Shown: positions 18,979 to 28,810, counted from the first letter of the stretch. The stretch is 64,000 nucleotides of DNA from Anianabacter salinae (GCF_019061145.1 NZ_JAHQZS010000005.1:310001-374000); one strand, 5' to 3'. Notes: generated from the sequence alone by a model not told the origin. Numbers and translations are program-made.

Positions 18979-20634
18979 TCAGGCGAAACGCCCCTGACAG
19001 AACCACCCCGACGACATCGTGCCGCCATGGGCATAGTAGAGCCACAGGCGCTGACCGTCCGTCGTCACCACATCCCAGTAATCCCGCACGCCCGACCGCC
19101 ATTCCGGCTCGTCCAGCCACCATTCGGGCGCGATGCGCTCGGGGCCGCGCGCCTGTGCCGTCTCGAACATGCGCCTGCGCCAGCGAAAGGCGGCGGGCAT
19201 GGCCGGGCGATCCTCGGCCGTCACCGGCTCGGGCCGCCACATCAAGAGCGGGCGCGGTGTGGGCGGCGGGGCCCAGTCGGTCGCGGGGTCCGACCACGCG
19301 GCGGCCAGCACCTTCTGAGTCTTCTCGGGAATATGGCTGTCGGCGGGGTGCAGCCGGGTGATCGCCTCCATCCCGATGCGTGCGCCCACGCGCCCGATCA
19401 GATCGTCCAGCCCGGTGTTCGCTTCCAGCCGTTCGGCCACATCGCGGGCGGCGTCCAGATGGCCCCGGTGCTGGCGGTCATGGACGGGTTCCGTCGCCAC
19501 CGCCTCGATGCGGATCGCGTCGATGCCGAACCCTGCGTCGATGCCACCGACCTTCATCGCCAGAAGGGGGCGGATGCGGTCGGGCCGGGCCGAGGGGCGG
19601 GCCAGCCCGATCTCGACCGCCTCGACGCCCTGATCGGCGCGAAAGCACTGCATCCGCACCCGCCGCGCGCCGTGCCCCTTGGCAACCAGCCGTTTCTCCA
19701 GTTCCGGCAGCAGCCGGTCGATGCCGGCAAGGATGTCCTGCTCCAGCCCGATGGGTTCGGGCAGGGTCAGCCGCACCGCAAGGCTCATCTCGGGGCGGGC
19801 GGGCGACACCGGCTCTGGGTCGAGCCCCAGCGCCTGGTCCAGCCGCTTGACCACGCCTTGCCCGACACGCCGCGCCAGTGCTGCGCGAGGCATCCCCCAC
19901 AGATCCTCGATCCGCCGCAGCCCCAGCCGCGCCAGGGCCGCCGCCGCCTCATCCTCGATCCGCAGGGCGGCGACGGGCAGCGGGCCGATCGCCTGCCGGG
20001 TCTGGCCGGGCTGCGCGATCCGGGTGACATGGGCTTTTGGCGCGCCCGCAGACGGCGCCGCGCCGCCGCGTTCCCAGTTGCGCCGTTTTGCCGCGCGTGA
20101 GCGTGTGGCATAGGCTTCCTGGTCGATGGCATCGCCCGACCGCAGCGCCGTGCCCGGTTGCCCCGCATAGCGCGCCAGTGCCCAGGCCGCGCCCAGCGTG
20201 TCGGCCACCCCTGCCTGCACCGACAGCCCCAGGTCGGCGCAGTCCAGCGCCACATGGTCGATCAACGCCGCCTCGCCGCCGAACAGATGCGCGCACCCGG
20301 TCAGGTCGATCACAAGGCTGGCGGGCGGTTCCTCGGCGACCCAGGGGCTGAACTTGCCCGCCCAGCGGCGCAGCGCGGTCAGGAAGGCGGCATCGATATG
20401 CGGGCTTTCGCTTCGGGTCATCAGCGCGGGGCACATCGCCTGCGCATCGCGCAAGGGCTGGCCGGTGCGCAGCCCCTCGGCCTCGGCCGCGCGGGTAAGA
20501 GAGGCCAGCACCTGCATCCCGCCGCGATCCCCCACGACGGCAAAAGGCGCGTCCAGCAGCCCGCGAAAGCCGCGAAGCTGGCGCTCGGCGGCCATGCGGG
20601 GAAACCAGAGCGAAAGGACGCGGCGGATCGGCAT
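18979..20634 (-). CDS. imuB: ImuB-type Y-family polymerase-like protein (SOS mutagenesis)
   Basis: A 551-residue member of the Y-family lacking catalytic acidic residues at the first active-site position (LSLWFPRMAAER where true polymerases have an aspartate motif), as known for ImuB. The C-terminal part ends with the DYWDVVTTDGQRLWLYY region typical of the family. ImuB acts with ImuA and DnaE2 in error-prone translesion synthesis. A LexA-type box lies about 20 bases before the ATG at 20634; a TTG at 20652 is an alternative start. Neither imuA nor dnaE2 is adjacent: upstream is the divergent cytochrome c' gene and downstream a DUF2794 gene. Confidence 0.9.
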   Translation of the reverse strand: MPIRRVLSLWFPRMAAERQLRGFRGLLDAPFAVVGDRGGMQVLASLTRAAEAEGLRTGQPLRDAQAMCPALMTRSESPHIDAAFLTALRRWAGKFSPWVAEEPPASLVIDLTGCAHLFGGEAALIDHVALDCADLGLSVQAGVADTLGAAWALARYAGQPGTALRSGDAIDQEAYATRSRAAKRRNWERGGAAPSAGAPKAHVTRIAQPGQTRQAIGPLPVAALRIEDEAAAALARLGLRRIEDLWGMPRAALARRVGQGVVKRLDQALGLDPEPVSPARPEMSLAVRLTLPEPIGLEQDILAGIDRLLPELEKRLVAKGHGARRVRMQCFRADQGVEAVEIGLARPSARPDRIRPLLAMKVGGIDAGFGIDAIRIEAVATEPVHDRQHRGHLDAARDVAERLEANTGLDDLIGRVGARIGMEAITRLHPADSHIPEKTQKVLAAAWSDPATDWAPPPTPRPLLMWRPEPVTAEDRPAMPAAFRWRRRMFETAQARGPERIAPEWWLDEPEWRSGVRDYWDVVTTDGQRLWLYYAHGGTMSSGWFCQGRFA

Positions 20635-20653
20635 CGGGCGAGTCGGCTTCAAT

Positions 20654-20668
20654 GTTCTTGATATGTTC
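20654..20668. promoter_or_regulatory. LexA box (SOS) upstream of imuB
   Basis: GTTC (20654-20657), seven bases, GTTC (20665-20668): exactly the direct-repeat LexA site GTTC-N7-GTTC of alphaproteobacteria. It lies immediately upstream of the imuB start region, so LexA would block its transcription. Confidence 0.85.
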
Positions 20669-20783
20669 TCAATTAGCGCGCGTTTGTGATCGAGTCGAGC
20701 CGTCAGCGTCGTTTACCGGTGCCCTTTGCGCTGTAGCCTGCCCCTGCCGAACTCATTGCCCCAACACAGGAGACCAGCCCCCG

Positions 20784-21227
20784 ATGATCCGCACCTTTGC
20801 CGCCGTCTTTACGATTTGCGCCGTCACTGTCGCCGTCCAGACCACCGCCCAGACCGCTGTCCAGAACCCCGCCGTGAAGGCGCGGATGGACCTGATGGGC
20901 CAGATCGCCTCCAACACCAAGGTGCTCGGCGACATGGCCAAGGCCGAACGCCCCTTCGATGCCGCCGCGGCGCAGGCCGCCGCCGCCGCCATCGCCGCCC
21001 ACGCGGCCCGCATCCCCGCCGCTTTCGAGGCGCAGGAAACCGATCCCGAATCCGAGGCGCTGCCGGTCATCTGGACCGATTTCGCAGGCTTCACCGCAAG
21101 GTCAGAGGCCCTGCGCGTCGCCGCCACGGGCGCTGCGTCCTCGATCACCTCGCCCGACACGTTGCGCAGCGGCCTTGGCGGCATCGGCCGGACCTGCGGC
21201 GCCTGCCACGAGACCTTCCGCGAATAA
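20784..21227 (+). CDS. cytochrome c'/c556-type periplasmic cytochrome
   Basis: A 147-residue protein with an N-terminal signal peptide ([20 protein letters not shown]) and one haem-attachment motif, CGACH, close to the C-terminus. This C-terminal position of CXXCH and the four-helix-bundle length are typical of class II cytochromes c. It probably binds NO or carries electrons in the periplasm. It lies 125 bases upstream of the formaldehyde dehydrogenase gene; in relatives, small cytochromes are often found with formaldehyde genes, so a link is possible but not shown. Confidence 0.92.
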   Translation: MIRTFAAVFTICAVTVAVQTTAQTAVQNPAVKARMDLMGQIASNTKVLGDMAKAERPFDAAAAQAAAAAIAAHAARIPAAFEAQETDPESEALPVIWTDFAGFTARSEALRVAATGAASSITSPDTLRSGLGGIGRTCGACHETFRE

Positions 21228-21269
21228 CGGTCTCCCTCCCTTTCGGCGCCCCCTTTTTGCCGATTGTTA

Positions 21270-21315
21270 CGCAGGTTAGCGGTTGTGCCTTCGCGCAGGC
21301 TCCGCTTAACCTGCG
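21270..21315. promoter_or_regulatory. nested inverted repeat in the leader of the formaldehyde dehydrogenase gene
   Basis: CGCAGGTTAGCGG (21270-21282) can pair with CCGCTTAACCTGCG (21302-21315) with one bulged base, and inside lies a smaller hairpin GCCT (21287-21290)/AGGC (21297-21300). There is no T tract after it, so a simple terminator is unlikely. It ends 37 bases before the ATG at 21353. It could be an operator or an RNA structure. Confidence 0.4.
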
Positions 21316-21352
21316 GCCAAATCCGGACCAAGCCCCAAGGGAGGAGCCCCGC

Positions 21353-22482
<1,130 letters not shown>

Positions 22483-22483
<1 letters not shown>

Positions 22484-22962
22484 TGCTTGCGGTCCGTCCC
22501 GCCACCGGGGCGGACCATGATGCCATCTGGGCGATCCTGAAGCCGGTGTTCCGTGCCGGGGACACCTACACCATCGACCCCGCCATTCCGCGCGCGGACG
22601 CGCTGGCCTACTGGACGGCGCACCGCTGCTACGTGGCCGAGGATGCGGGCGATGTGCTGGGCACATACTATCTGAAACCCAACCAGCAGGGCGGCGGCGC
22701 CCATGTCGCCAACTGCGGCTACGCCACGCTTCCCGCAGCACGCGGGCGCGGCATCGCCTCTGCCATGTGCGCCCATTCGCTGGACGCCGCACGCGCCGCG
22801 GGCTTCCGGGCGATGCAGTTCAACTTCGTCGTCTCCACCAACACCGGCGCGATCCGGCTGTGGGAAAAACATGGCTTCGACACCGTCGGACGCCTCCCCC
22901 GCGCCTTCGACCACCCGGGCAGCGGCGAGGTGGATGCTCTTGTCATGCACCGCTTCCTCTGA
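22483..22962 (+). CDS. GNAT-family N-acetyltransferase
   Basis: A 159-residue acetyl-CoA-dependent acetyltransferase. The acetyl-CoA-binding loop is in the segment LPAARGRGIASAMCAHSLDAAR, matching the Q/RxxGxG/A motif, and the C-terminal TNTGAIRLWEKHGFDTVGRLP is typical of this family. Its ATG overlaps the frmA stop by one base, so it is co-translated with the formaldehyde dehydrogenase. Substrate is unknown. Confidence 0.92.
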
Positions 22963-22977
22963 AAGGAACGCGGCAGA

Positions 22978-23029
22978 CATCTTTGGTCCACAAATACCTC
23001 CGGGGGGTCCGGGGGGCAGCGCCCCCCGG
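22978..23029. repeat. intergenic repeat: GGTATTTG...CCA motif plus perfect GC hairpin
   Basis: On the minus strand 22998-22978 reads GGTATTTGTGGACCAAAGAT followed by G. Related copies occur at 41905-41926 and 46496-46517. Next to it, CCGGGGGGC (23009-23017) and GCCCCCCGG (23021-23029) form a perfect 9-bp stem with an AGC loop. It may terminate the frmA-GNAT transcript, though no T tract follows. Confidence 0.6.
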
Positions 23030-23058
23030 CCTTGCCACACAGCACAAGGCCAGCACCC

Positions 23059-23775
23059 ATGCCGCAACGCGACCGCCCGCTCTACGCCGTCCTGATCGAC
23101 GCCGACAACATCCCCGCGCGCCACGCGGGTGCGATCCTGAAAGAGATCACCTCGCTGGGCGAGCCTGCCTTGCGCCGGGTCTACGGCGACTGGTCGAGCG
23201 GGCAGCTCAAGGGCTGGTCGGACCAGGTCAAGGCGCTGGGCCTCGTCGCGCATCAGGAAACCGCGAATACCAAGGGCAAGAACGCCAGCGACATCGGCCT
23301 TGTCATCGACGCGATGGACATCCTGCACACCGGGCGCTTCGACGGCTTCGTTCTGGTGTCCTCGGACAGCGACTTTACCGCGCTGGCCAACCGGGTGCGC
23401 GAACAGGGCATGGACGTCATCGGCATCGGCGAGGGCAAGGCGCCAGAATCGCTGCGCAACGTCTGCAACCGGTTCATCCTGATCGAGAACATCGTCGACG
23501 AACCGGTCGAGACCACGCGCGGCGCCGCCCCGGCCAAGACCGGCAAGGCCGACCCGATCGACGCGCTGCCGCTGATCCTGCGGGCGATGGACAAGATCGA
23601 GCAGGACGACGACTGGTACACCCTTGGCCAGATCGGCCAGTACATCACCGCCGACACGCCGGATTTCGACACGCGGACCTATGGCAAGCGCAAGCTCAGC
23701 GACCTTGTGCAGGAACTCAAGCGCTTCGAGACCCGGAAGGTCGGCAACCAGATGATGGTGCGCCGGGTCGATTGA
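23059..23775 (+). CDS. NYN-domain (PIN-like) putative RNase with OST-HTH/LOTUS domain
   Basis: A 238-residue protein. The N-terminal NYN domain has the acidic residues of PIN-like nucleases: LIDADN, then SDIGLVIDAMD and VSSDSDFTALANRVREQG. The C-terminal 75 residues, DALPLILRAMDKIEQDDDWY to QMMVRRVD, resemble the OST-HTH (LOTUS) RNA-binding fold. This architecture occurs in bacterial LabA-like proteins of largely unknown role. It stands alone between a repeat hairpin and the convergent mbfA gene. RNase activity is inferred from the family. Confidence 0.88.
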   Translation: MPQRDRPLYAVLIDADNIPARHAGAILKEITSLGEPALRRVYGDWSSGQLKGWSDQVKALGLVAHQETANTKGKNASDIGLVIDAMDILHTGRFDGFVLVSSDSDFTALANRVREQGMDVIGIGEGKAPESLRNVCNRFILIENIVDEPVETTRGAAPAKTGKADPIDALPLILRAMDKIEQDDDWYTLGQIGQYITADTPDFDTRTYGKRKLSDLVQELKRFETRKVGNQMMVRRVD

Positions 23776-23822
23776 CAGGCGCGCCCGGCTTCGGGTGAAG
23801 GTTCCTGCACGACCCTTTGCCG

Positions 23823-24800
23823 CTACCCCGCGCCGATCAGCGCGCCCGCGCCGAACACCAGCGCGCCGCCCAGCACGACCTGAAACGCGGCGCGCAGGAA
23901 CGGCGTATCCATATAGCGGTTCTGGATCCAGGCGATGGCCCAAAGCTCGACGAAGACCACGATCATCGCGGTGATCGTCGCGGTCCAGAAATCCGGGATC
24001 AGGTAGGGCAGCGCGTGCCCCAGCCCGCCGACCGTCGTCATCACCCCGGCTGCAAGACCGCGCTTGATCGGGCTGCCACGCCCCGACAACTGGCCATCGT
24101 CCGATGCCGCCTCGGTAAAGCCCATCGAGATCCCCGCGCCGATCGACGCGGCGAGGCCGACAAGGAACGTCGTCCATGTGTCTTGCGTGGCAAAGGCGGT
24201 GGCGAAGATCGGCGCCAGCGTCGATACCGATCCGTCCATCAGCCCCGCCAGCCCCGGCTGCACCCAGGTCAGCAGGAACTGCCGCTTGGCGACACGTTCC
24301 TCGGCATCGCGCGCGTCGTCCCCGACATGCGTTTCCGCCAGCTCCTGCGCGCGGTCAGTGTGGCCTGCCTCGGCGGCGGCCAGATCACCCAGCAGCTTGC
24401 GGGTGTCGGCATCGGTCGTGCGGGCGGCGGCGGTGCGGTAGAACCGCTCCGCGTCCCGTTCCATCTGCGCGGCCTCGTCGCGGATACGCTCGACACCTAG
24501 GTTTTCGATCAACCAGACCGGGCGGCGGGCGTAATAGCCCGCCACATGCTCGCGCCGGATCAGCGGGATGGTGTCGCCGAACCGCGTCTTGTGCAGGTCG
24601 ATCAGGCGGCGGCGGTGGCCGTCTTCCTCGGTGGCCATGTCCTCGAACAGGGCGGCGCTGGCCGGGTAGTCGCGGCGCAGGTGTTCGGCATACTGGCGGT
24701 AGATGCGCGCGTCGTCCTCTTCGGACGAGATCGCCAGCGCAAGCACCTGCTGTTCGCTGAGGTCCGAGAACCGGCGGCGGTTCGTTACACCGGGGATCAT
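23823..24800 (-). CDS. mbfA: MbfA: membrane-bound ferritin-like/VIT1 iron exporter
   Basis: A 325-residue fusion: residues 1-165 form a ferritin-like four-helix domain with metal ligands in SEEDDARIY, FEDMATEEDGH and AEAGH, and residues 170-325 form a VIT1/CCC1-like membrane domain with about five helices (VQPGLAGLMDGSVSTLAP onward). This is the layout of MbfA, which exports iron and protects against iron and peroxide stress in rhizobia. The promoter carries a perfect palindromic iron-control element that overlaps the likely transcription start. A divergent TetR gene lies upstream. Confidence 0.93.
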   Translation of the reverse strand: MIPGVTNRRRFSDLSEQQVLALAISSEEDDARIYRQYAEHLRRDYPASAALFEDMATEEDGHRRRLIDLHKTRFGDTIPLIRREHVAGYYARRPVWLIENLGVERIRDEAAQMERDAERFYRTAAARTTDADTRKLLGDLAAAEAGHTDRAQELAETHVGDDARDAEERVAKRQFLLTWVQPGLAGLMDGSVSTLAPIFATAFATQDTWTTFLVGLAASIGAGISMGFTEAASDDGQLSGRGSPIKRGLAAGVMTTVGGLGHALPYLIPDFWTATITAMIVVFVELWAIAWIQNRYMDTPFLRAAFQVVLGGALVFGAGALIGAG

Positions 24801-24816
24801 CCTGCGTCTCCATGAA

Positions 24817-24837
24817 TTAGAACGATTCTAAATTATA
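24817..24837 (-). promoter_or_regulatory. iron-control element (Irr box) and -10 hexamer of mbfA
   Basis: TTAGAA-CGA-TTCTAA (24817-24831) is a perfect dyad matching the Irr-type ICE consensus TTTAGAAnnnTTCTAAA. On the minus strand a perfect TATAAT (24837-24832) directly abuts it, so the start of transcription falls inside the element. Binding there should repress mbfA when iron is low. Confidence 0.85.
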
Positions 24838-24883
24838 TGGCGGGCGGGGAAGTGCAAGGGCATCCTGCAGCTTGCTCAAACTG

Positions 24884-24895
24884 AACCGAACGGTT
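24884..24895. promoter_or_regulatory. palindrome AACCGAACGGTT upstream of tetR
   Basis: A perfect 12-bp palindrome, 37 bases before the TetR-type start at 24933. TetR proteins commonly bind short dyads at their own promoters, so this is a candidate autoregulatory operator. Confidence 0.5.
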
Positions 24896-24932
24896 TATGT
24901 TGGCCGGGCACCTCGTCCAAAGAAGGCAGCCG

Positions 24933-25550
24933 ATGAACGCAGACCCGCCCCGCATCACGAAGGGCCGCAAGTTCGAGCAGGTGCTCGACGGAGCGCGCGA
25001 CGTGTTCCTGCGGGACGGCTACGAGGGCGCAAGCGTAGATACCATCGCCAAGGCGGCGGGCGTGTCCAAGGCGACGCTTTACAGCTACTTCCCCGACAAG
25101 GCGTCGTTGTTCGTCGAAACCGCCGTGCGCGAGATGCGGCGCGTCGCAGAGGCCGCGATGGCGACCATCGACCCGAACGGTGCGGTCGAGGCCTGCCTGC
25201 ACACGGCAGCAAGCCACATGGTGCGGTTCCTGCTGTCGGGGTTCGGGCAGCGCATCCACCGGATCTGCGTGGCCGAGACCGACCGCTTCCCCGAGATCGG
25301 CCGGAATTTCTATCTCAATGGCCCGATGCAGGTCCGCGAAGAGCTGGTGTCGATGCTCGCCTGTGCGACCCGGCGCGGCGAGCTGGTGATCGAGGATCTC
25401 GACCTTGCGGCGGACCAGTTCGCCGAATTGTGCAAGGCGGATCTGTTCCCACGCATGGTGTTCGGCATCCAGTCCGAGTTCACCGACGCAGAGATCGACC
25501 GCGTTGTCGATGGCGCGGTGGCGACGTTCCTCGCGCGGTATCGCGCCTGA
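24933..25550 (+). CDS. TetR/AcrR-family transcriptional regulator
   Basis: A 205-residue regulator with the TetR helix-turn-helix: GARDVFLRDGYEGASVDTIAKAAGVSKATLYSYF (residues about 20-53). The C-terminal ligand-binding half resembles AefR-type TetR proteins, but the ligand is unknown. It begins at 24933 after AAGGCAG. A palindrome upstream suggests autorepression. No efflux genes flank it; the next gene on the strand is the PLP enzyme at 25645, which it may also control. Confidence 0.92.
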   Translation: MNADPPRITKGRKFEQVLDGARDVFLRDGYEGASVDTIAKAAGVSKATLYSYFPDKASLFVETAVREMRRVAEAAMATIDPNGAVEACLHTAASHMVRFLLSGFGQRIHRICVAETDRFPEIGRNFYLNGPMQVREELVSMLACATRRGELVIEDLDLAADQFAELCKADLFPRMVFGIQSEFTDAEIDRVVDGAVATFLARYRA

Positions 25551-25560
25551 GCTTGCGCTT

Positions 25561-25594
25561 CGTCTTGTGTCGCGTCTTGTGTCGCGTCTTGTGT
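25561..25594 (+). repeat. 12-bp tandem repeat, 2.8 copies
   Basis: CGTCTTGTGTCG repeats at 25561, 25573 and, partially, 25585. It lies just after the TetR stop codon in the spacer before the PLP enzyme. It may be slippage of no function. Confidence 0.75.
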
Positions 25595-25644
25595 CTGGCG
25601 CGGCGCCGCGTCACGACTTGGCGCACGCTCTGACGGAGACTTCC

Positions 25645-26754
25645 ATGACCGACGACATCGCCGACCGCGCGGCCCGGCTTTTGCACCTGCGCCAGCAGCA
25701 CCTTGCCAAGGGCGATCCGGTGCCATTGCCGATCACGCCCGCGTCGATGTTCCATCTGCCGGGGATGCCGGGCGGCGTGCCGGGATACGGGCGGATGGAC
25801 AACCCGACCTGGGATGCGGTGGAAGAAATGCTGACGCTGCTGGAAGCCGCGCCGTCGCTGCTGTTCCCGTCCGGCATGGGCGCGATTTCGGCGGTGATGA
25901 TGGCCTGCCTGAATGCGGGGGATCGCCTGCTCTTGCCCAGCGACGGCTATTACACCCCGCGCGTGCTGGCGGACAGGTTCCTCAAGAATTATGGCATCGA
26001 GATCGAGGAACGCCCGACCGCCAGCTTCGCAGCGGGCGGGTTCGAGGGCTTTGCGATGGTGTTCATCGAAACGCCGTCCAATCCGGGGCTCGACCTTGTG
26101 GACATCGCGCAGGTGTCTGCAGAGGTGCGCGCGGCGGGCGGGATCAGCGTCGTTGACAACACCACGATGACACCGCTGGGGCAACGCCCGCTCGATCTGG
26201 GCGCGGATGTGGTCGTGGCCTCGGACACCAAGGCGCCGGGCGGACATTCGGATGTGCTGGCCGGGCATGTTTCCAGCCGGTCAGAGGCGATCATCGACGC
26301 GGTGCGCAGCTGGCGCACCCTGTCGGGCGGGATCACCGGCCCGTTCGAGGCGTGGATGCTGCACCGGTCGTTGGAGACGCTAGAGGTGCGGTTCGACCGC
26401 ATGTGCACCAGCGCCGGGATCATTGCCGAGCGGTTGCAGGGACACCTGGCGCTGACGCGCCTGCGGTATCCGGGTCTGCCGGGGGATCCCTCGCACAATC
26501 TGGCGCAGGTGCAGATGGCGCGGTCCGGGTTCATCATCGGCCTGACGCTTGAGTCCGAGGACAAGGCAGAGGCGTTCATCGACGGCTGCGCGATGATCCA
26601 GCCCGCCACGTCCTTCGGCGGGGTCCACACCAGCGCCGAACGCCGCGCGCGCTGGGGCGACGCAGTGCCGGACGGCTTCGTGCGCCTGTCGGTCGGCTGC
26701 GAGCCGGTAGAGCCGCTCTGGGCCGCGCTGAAGGCATCGCTGGATCGGTGCTGA
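25645..26754 (+). CDS. PLP-dependent Cys/Met metabolism enzyme (cystathionine gamma-synthase/lyase-like)
   Basis: A 369-residue fold-type I enzyme. The PLP lysine lies in SDTKAPGGHSDV, and FIETPSNPGLDLVDI and VVDNTTMTPLGQRPLDLGADV are the usual family stretches. The C-terminal SFGGVHTSAERRARWGD and GFVRLSVGCEPVEPL are also typical. The family cleaves or forms C-S bonds of cysteine, homocysteine and cystathionine; which one cannot be told. The ATG at 25645 has CGGAGAC upstream. It might be co-regulated with the TetR gene 94 bases upstream. Confidence 0.9.
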   Translation: MTDDIADRAARLLHLRQQHLAKGDPVPLPITPASMFHLPGMPGGVPGYGRMDNPTWDAVEEMLTLLEAAPSLLFPSGMGAISAVMMACLNAGDRLLLPSDGYYTPRVLADRFLKNYGIEIEERPTASFAAGGFEGFAMVFIETPSNPGLDLVDIAQVSAEVRAAGGISVVDNTTMTPLGQRPLDLGADVVVASDTKAPGGHSDVLAGHVSSRSEAIIDAVRSWRTLSGGITGPFEAWMLHRSLETLEVRFDRMCTSAGIIAERLQGHLALTRLRYPGLPGDPSHNLAQVQMARSGFIIGLTLESEDKAEAFIDGCAMIQPATSFGGVHTSAERRARWGDAVPDGFVRLSVGCEPVEPLWAALKASLDRC

Positions 26755-26775
26755 GTCGTGGGTTCGCGCTCTCGG

Positions 26776-27708
26776 TCAGCCACCGCTGTCCTGCACCGGG
26801 CGCCTTGCGGCCTCGCGCACCATCGACAGGAAGGCGGTGAAGCCCGCCGTCGGATTGCGTCTTCCGGGATAGTAGAGGCTGAAGCCGGGACGCGGCGGCG
26901 TCCAATCCTCCAGCAGGCGCACCAACCGTCCGGCCGCAATATCCTCGGCCACATCCTGTTCGATGAAGAACCCTATCCCGGCACCGCCCAGCACGGCGGT
27001 TCGCGCGATGGCGGCCTCGTCCAGGACAAGGCGCCCCATTGCGTTTATCTGCACCATCTCGCCATCGCGCTCGAACGGCCAGCGCAAAAGGCTGCCATTC
27101 GGAAGCCGCACCTGGATGCACTCGTCCACGGGCAGATCGGCGGGGGTCCGGGGCATGGAACGTGACGCGAGCCAGTCCGGCGAGGCCACGACGGCATGGC
27201 GCTGCGACATCCCCAGAGGCAGGGCGATCATGTCGCGCGGGATCAGATCGGCGGGGCGGATGCCCAGGTCGAACCCCTCGGCCACGATGTCGACCAGCCG
27301 ACCTTCGGTGACCAGATCGACCTCCATCTCGGGGAACCGTCGCAGAAAGTCCAGGATCAGCGGCGCGATCGCGCGCCCCGCCTGCGCCGAAGCGTTGATC
27401 CGCAGAACCCCCGATGGCGTCTGGCGCAGCGAATGCACGGTCTCCATCGCCGTGCGTATCTCGGCGACCGCGGGACCGATGCGCTCGACGAACGTGCGCC
27501 CGGCCTCGCTCAGCGACACGCTGCGGGTCGTGCGGTTGAACAGCCGCACACCAAGACCGGACTCGAGGCGCCCGACGGTGTGCGACAGCGCGGTCGTCGA
27601 GACGCCGAGGTCAAGGGCCGCCGCACGGAACGACCCGCGCCGGGCGATCGCCAACACCGCTTCCAGCCCCCTCAGCCCGCTGTCCGTCAATTGTCCCGAT
27701 CCTGTCAT
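26776..27708 (-). CDS. LysR-family transcriptional regulator
   Basis: A 310-residue LysR protein. The N-terminal winged helix reads [30 protein letters not shown], and the substrate domain includes [16 protein letters not shown]. It diverges from the small SnoaL-like gene at 27792, separated by 83 bases, and probably controls it. The shared region contains two direct GATTATC copies (around 27720-27738). Confidence 0.92.
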   Translation of the reverse strand: MTGSGQLTDSGLRGLEAVLAIARRGSFRAAALDLGVSTTALSHTVGRLESGLGVRLFNRTTRSVSLSEAGRTFVERIGPAVAEIRTAMETVHSLRQTPSGVLRINASAQAGRAIAPLILDFLRRFPEMEVDLVTEGRLVDIVAEGFDLGIRPADLIPRDMIALPLGMSQRHAVVASPDWLASRSMPRTPADLPVDECIQVRLPNGSLLRWPFERDGEMVQINAMGRLVLDEAAIARTAVLGGAGIGFFIEQDVAEDIAAGRLVRLLEDWTPPRPGFSLYYPGRRNPTAGFTAFLSMVREAARRPVQDSGG

Positions 27709-27791
27709 TTATGCGTGCCAGATTATCCTGATTATCGATGGGTTGGTCCAGCGCTATCTTGCCCTCGAACACAGCCTGAAGGAGTCCCTCG

Positions 27792-28112
27792 ATGCAGCTT
27801 CCCGCCCCGATAGAAGCCTATTTCACCGCCGTTGCGCCGCAGGATGGCGACACACTTGCCGCCGCGTTCGCCCCCGATGCCATAGTCCACGATGAAGGCC
27901 ACGGTCACCACGGCCCGCAGGCGATCCGCGACTGGTGGCTGGCCGCAAAGGCCAAATATCGCCACAACGCAGAGCCGATGGCTGTCGCCGAGGCCGAGGG
28001 AAAGATCGTGGTCAAGGCCAATGTCACAGGCGACTTCCCCGGAAGTCCGGCGGTGCTGACCTTTGCCTTCGGAATGACCGACAACCGCATCTCGGATCTT
28101 CGGATCGGCTGA
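27792..28112 (+). CDS. SnoaL-like/NTF2-fold small protein
   Basis: A 106-residue protein with the NTF2-like pattern: [10 protein letters not shown], then [25 protein letters not shown], as in SnoaL-type cyclases and hydrolases that form a cone-shaped pocket. There is no signal peptide. GAAGGAGTCCCTCG precedes the ATG. It diverges from a LysR gene and is likely its target. Many such proteins are of unknown function. Confidence 0.85.
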   Translation: MQLPAPIEAYFTAVAPQDGDTLAAAFAPDAIVHDEGHGHHGPQAIRDWWLAAKAKYRHNAEPMAVAEAEGKIVVKANVTGDFPGSPAVLTFAFGMTDNRISDLRIG

Positions 28113-28186
28113 CAGCCGCTTAGTCCTTGCAGCGGGTCACGTGAACCAACGGGGCTTGCGACCTTAGCCGGGGGGCGACGCGCTGC

Positions 28187-28810
28187 TTAGCCCAGCCGGA
28201 TCACCTGTCCGCCCGCCGCCTCGGCGTCGGCGGCATCGTGGGTGACCATCAGCACCGGAACCCCTGCCGCACGGGCACGGTCGAACACAAGCCGCCGCAT
28301 CTGGTCGCGCAGGGCGGCGTCGAGTTTCGAGAACGGCTCGTCCAGCAACAGCGCGCGGGGGCCGGACAGAAGCGTGCGCATCAGCGCGACCCGCGCCGCC
28401 TGACCGCCCGACAGGGTCGCGGGATCGCGGGGGCCGAAGCCGTCCAGCCCGATCTCTGCCAAGGCCGCGTCGATCCTTGCGCGCCGGTCAGGCCCGCGCG
28501 GCAGGCCAAAGGCGAGGTTCTGCGCGACCGACAGGTGCGGGAACAACAGCGGGTCCTGGTAGAGAATGCCGATCCGCCGCTTTTCGGGCGGCAAGCCGGT
28601 CACATCCTGCCCGCCCAGCCAGACGCTCCCCGAGGCCCGGAACGCGGGCGACAGGCCGCCCATGACGAAATCAAGCAGCGTCGATTTCCCGGCGCCGGAC
28701 GGGCCCATCAGCGTTATGACATGGCCCGGCGCGATGCGCGTGGAGACCGACAGAAGCGGGACGCCTTTGGCGGTGATCCGCACGTCCCGCAGATCCAGCG
28801 CGTCATCCAT
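28187..28810 (-). CDS. ABC transporter ATP-binding protein, YnjD-like
   Basis: A 207-residue ATPase with Walker A GPSGAGKS, signature LSGGQAARVA and Walker B LLLDEPFSKLDAA. It is the last gene of a four-gene operon in the order phosphatidyltransferase, binding protein, permease, ATPase, matching the ynjF-B-C-D genes of E. coli. It overlaps the permease gene by eight bases. The substrate is unknown. Confidence 0.88.
   Translation of the reverse strand: MDDALDLRDVRITAKGVPLLSVSTRIAPGHVITLMGPSGAGKSTLLDFVMGGLSPAFRASGSVWLGGQDVTGLPPEKRRIGILYQDPLLFPHLSVAQNLAFGLPRGPDRRARIDAALAEIGLDGFGPRDPATLSGGQAARVALMRTLLSGPRALLLDEPFSKLDAALRDQMRRLVFDRARAAGVPVLMVTHDAADAEAAGGQVIRLG

Noticed and set aside
20658..20672. 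TTGAT-N5-CTCAA before imuB as an FNR-type site
   Set aside because: The spacing and right arm do not match TTGAT-N4-ATCAA, and the overlapping GTTC-N7-GTTC fits LexA exactly.
23009..23029. CCGGGGGGC...GCCCCCCGG as a plain rho-independent terminator
   Set aside because: The stem is perfect but no T tract follows on either strand, and it is joined to a motif repeated elsewhere; I list it as a repeat with possible terminator function.
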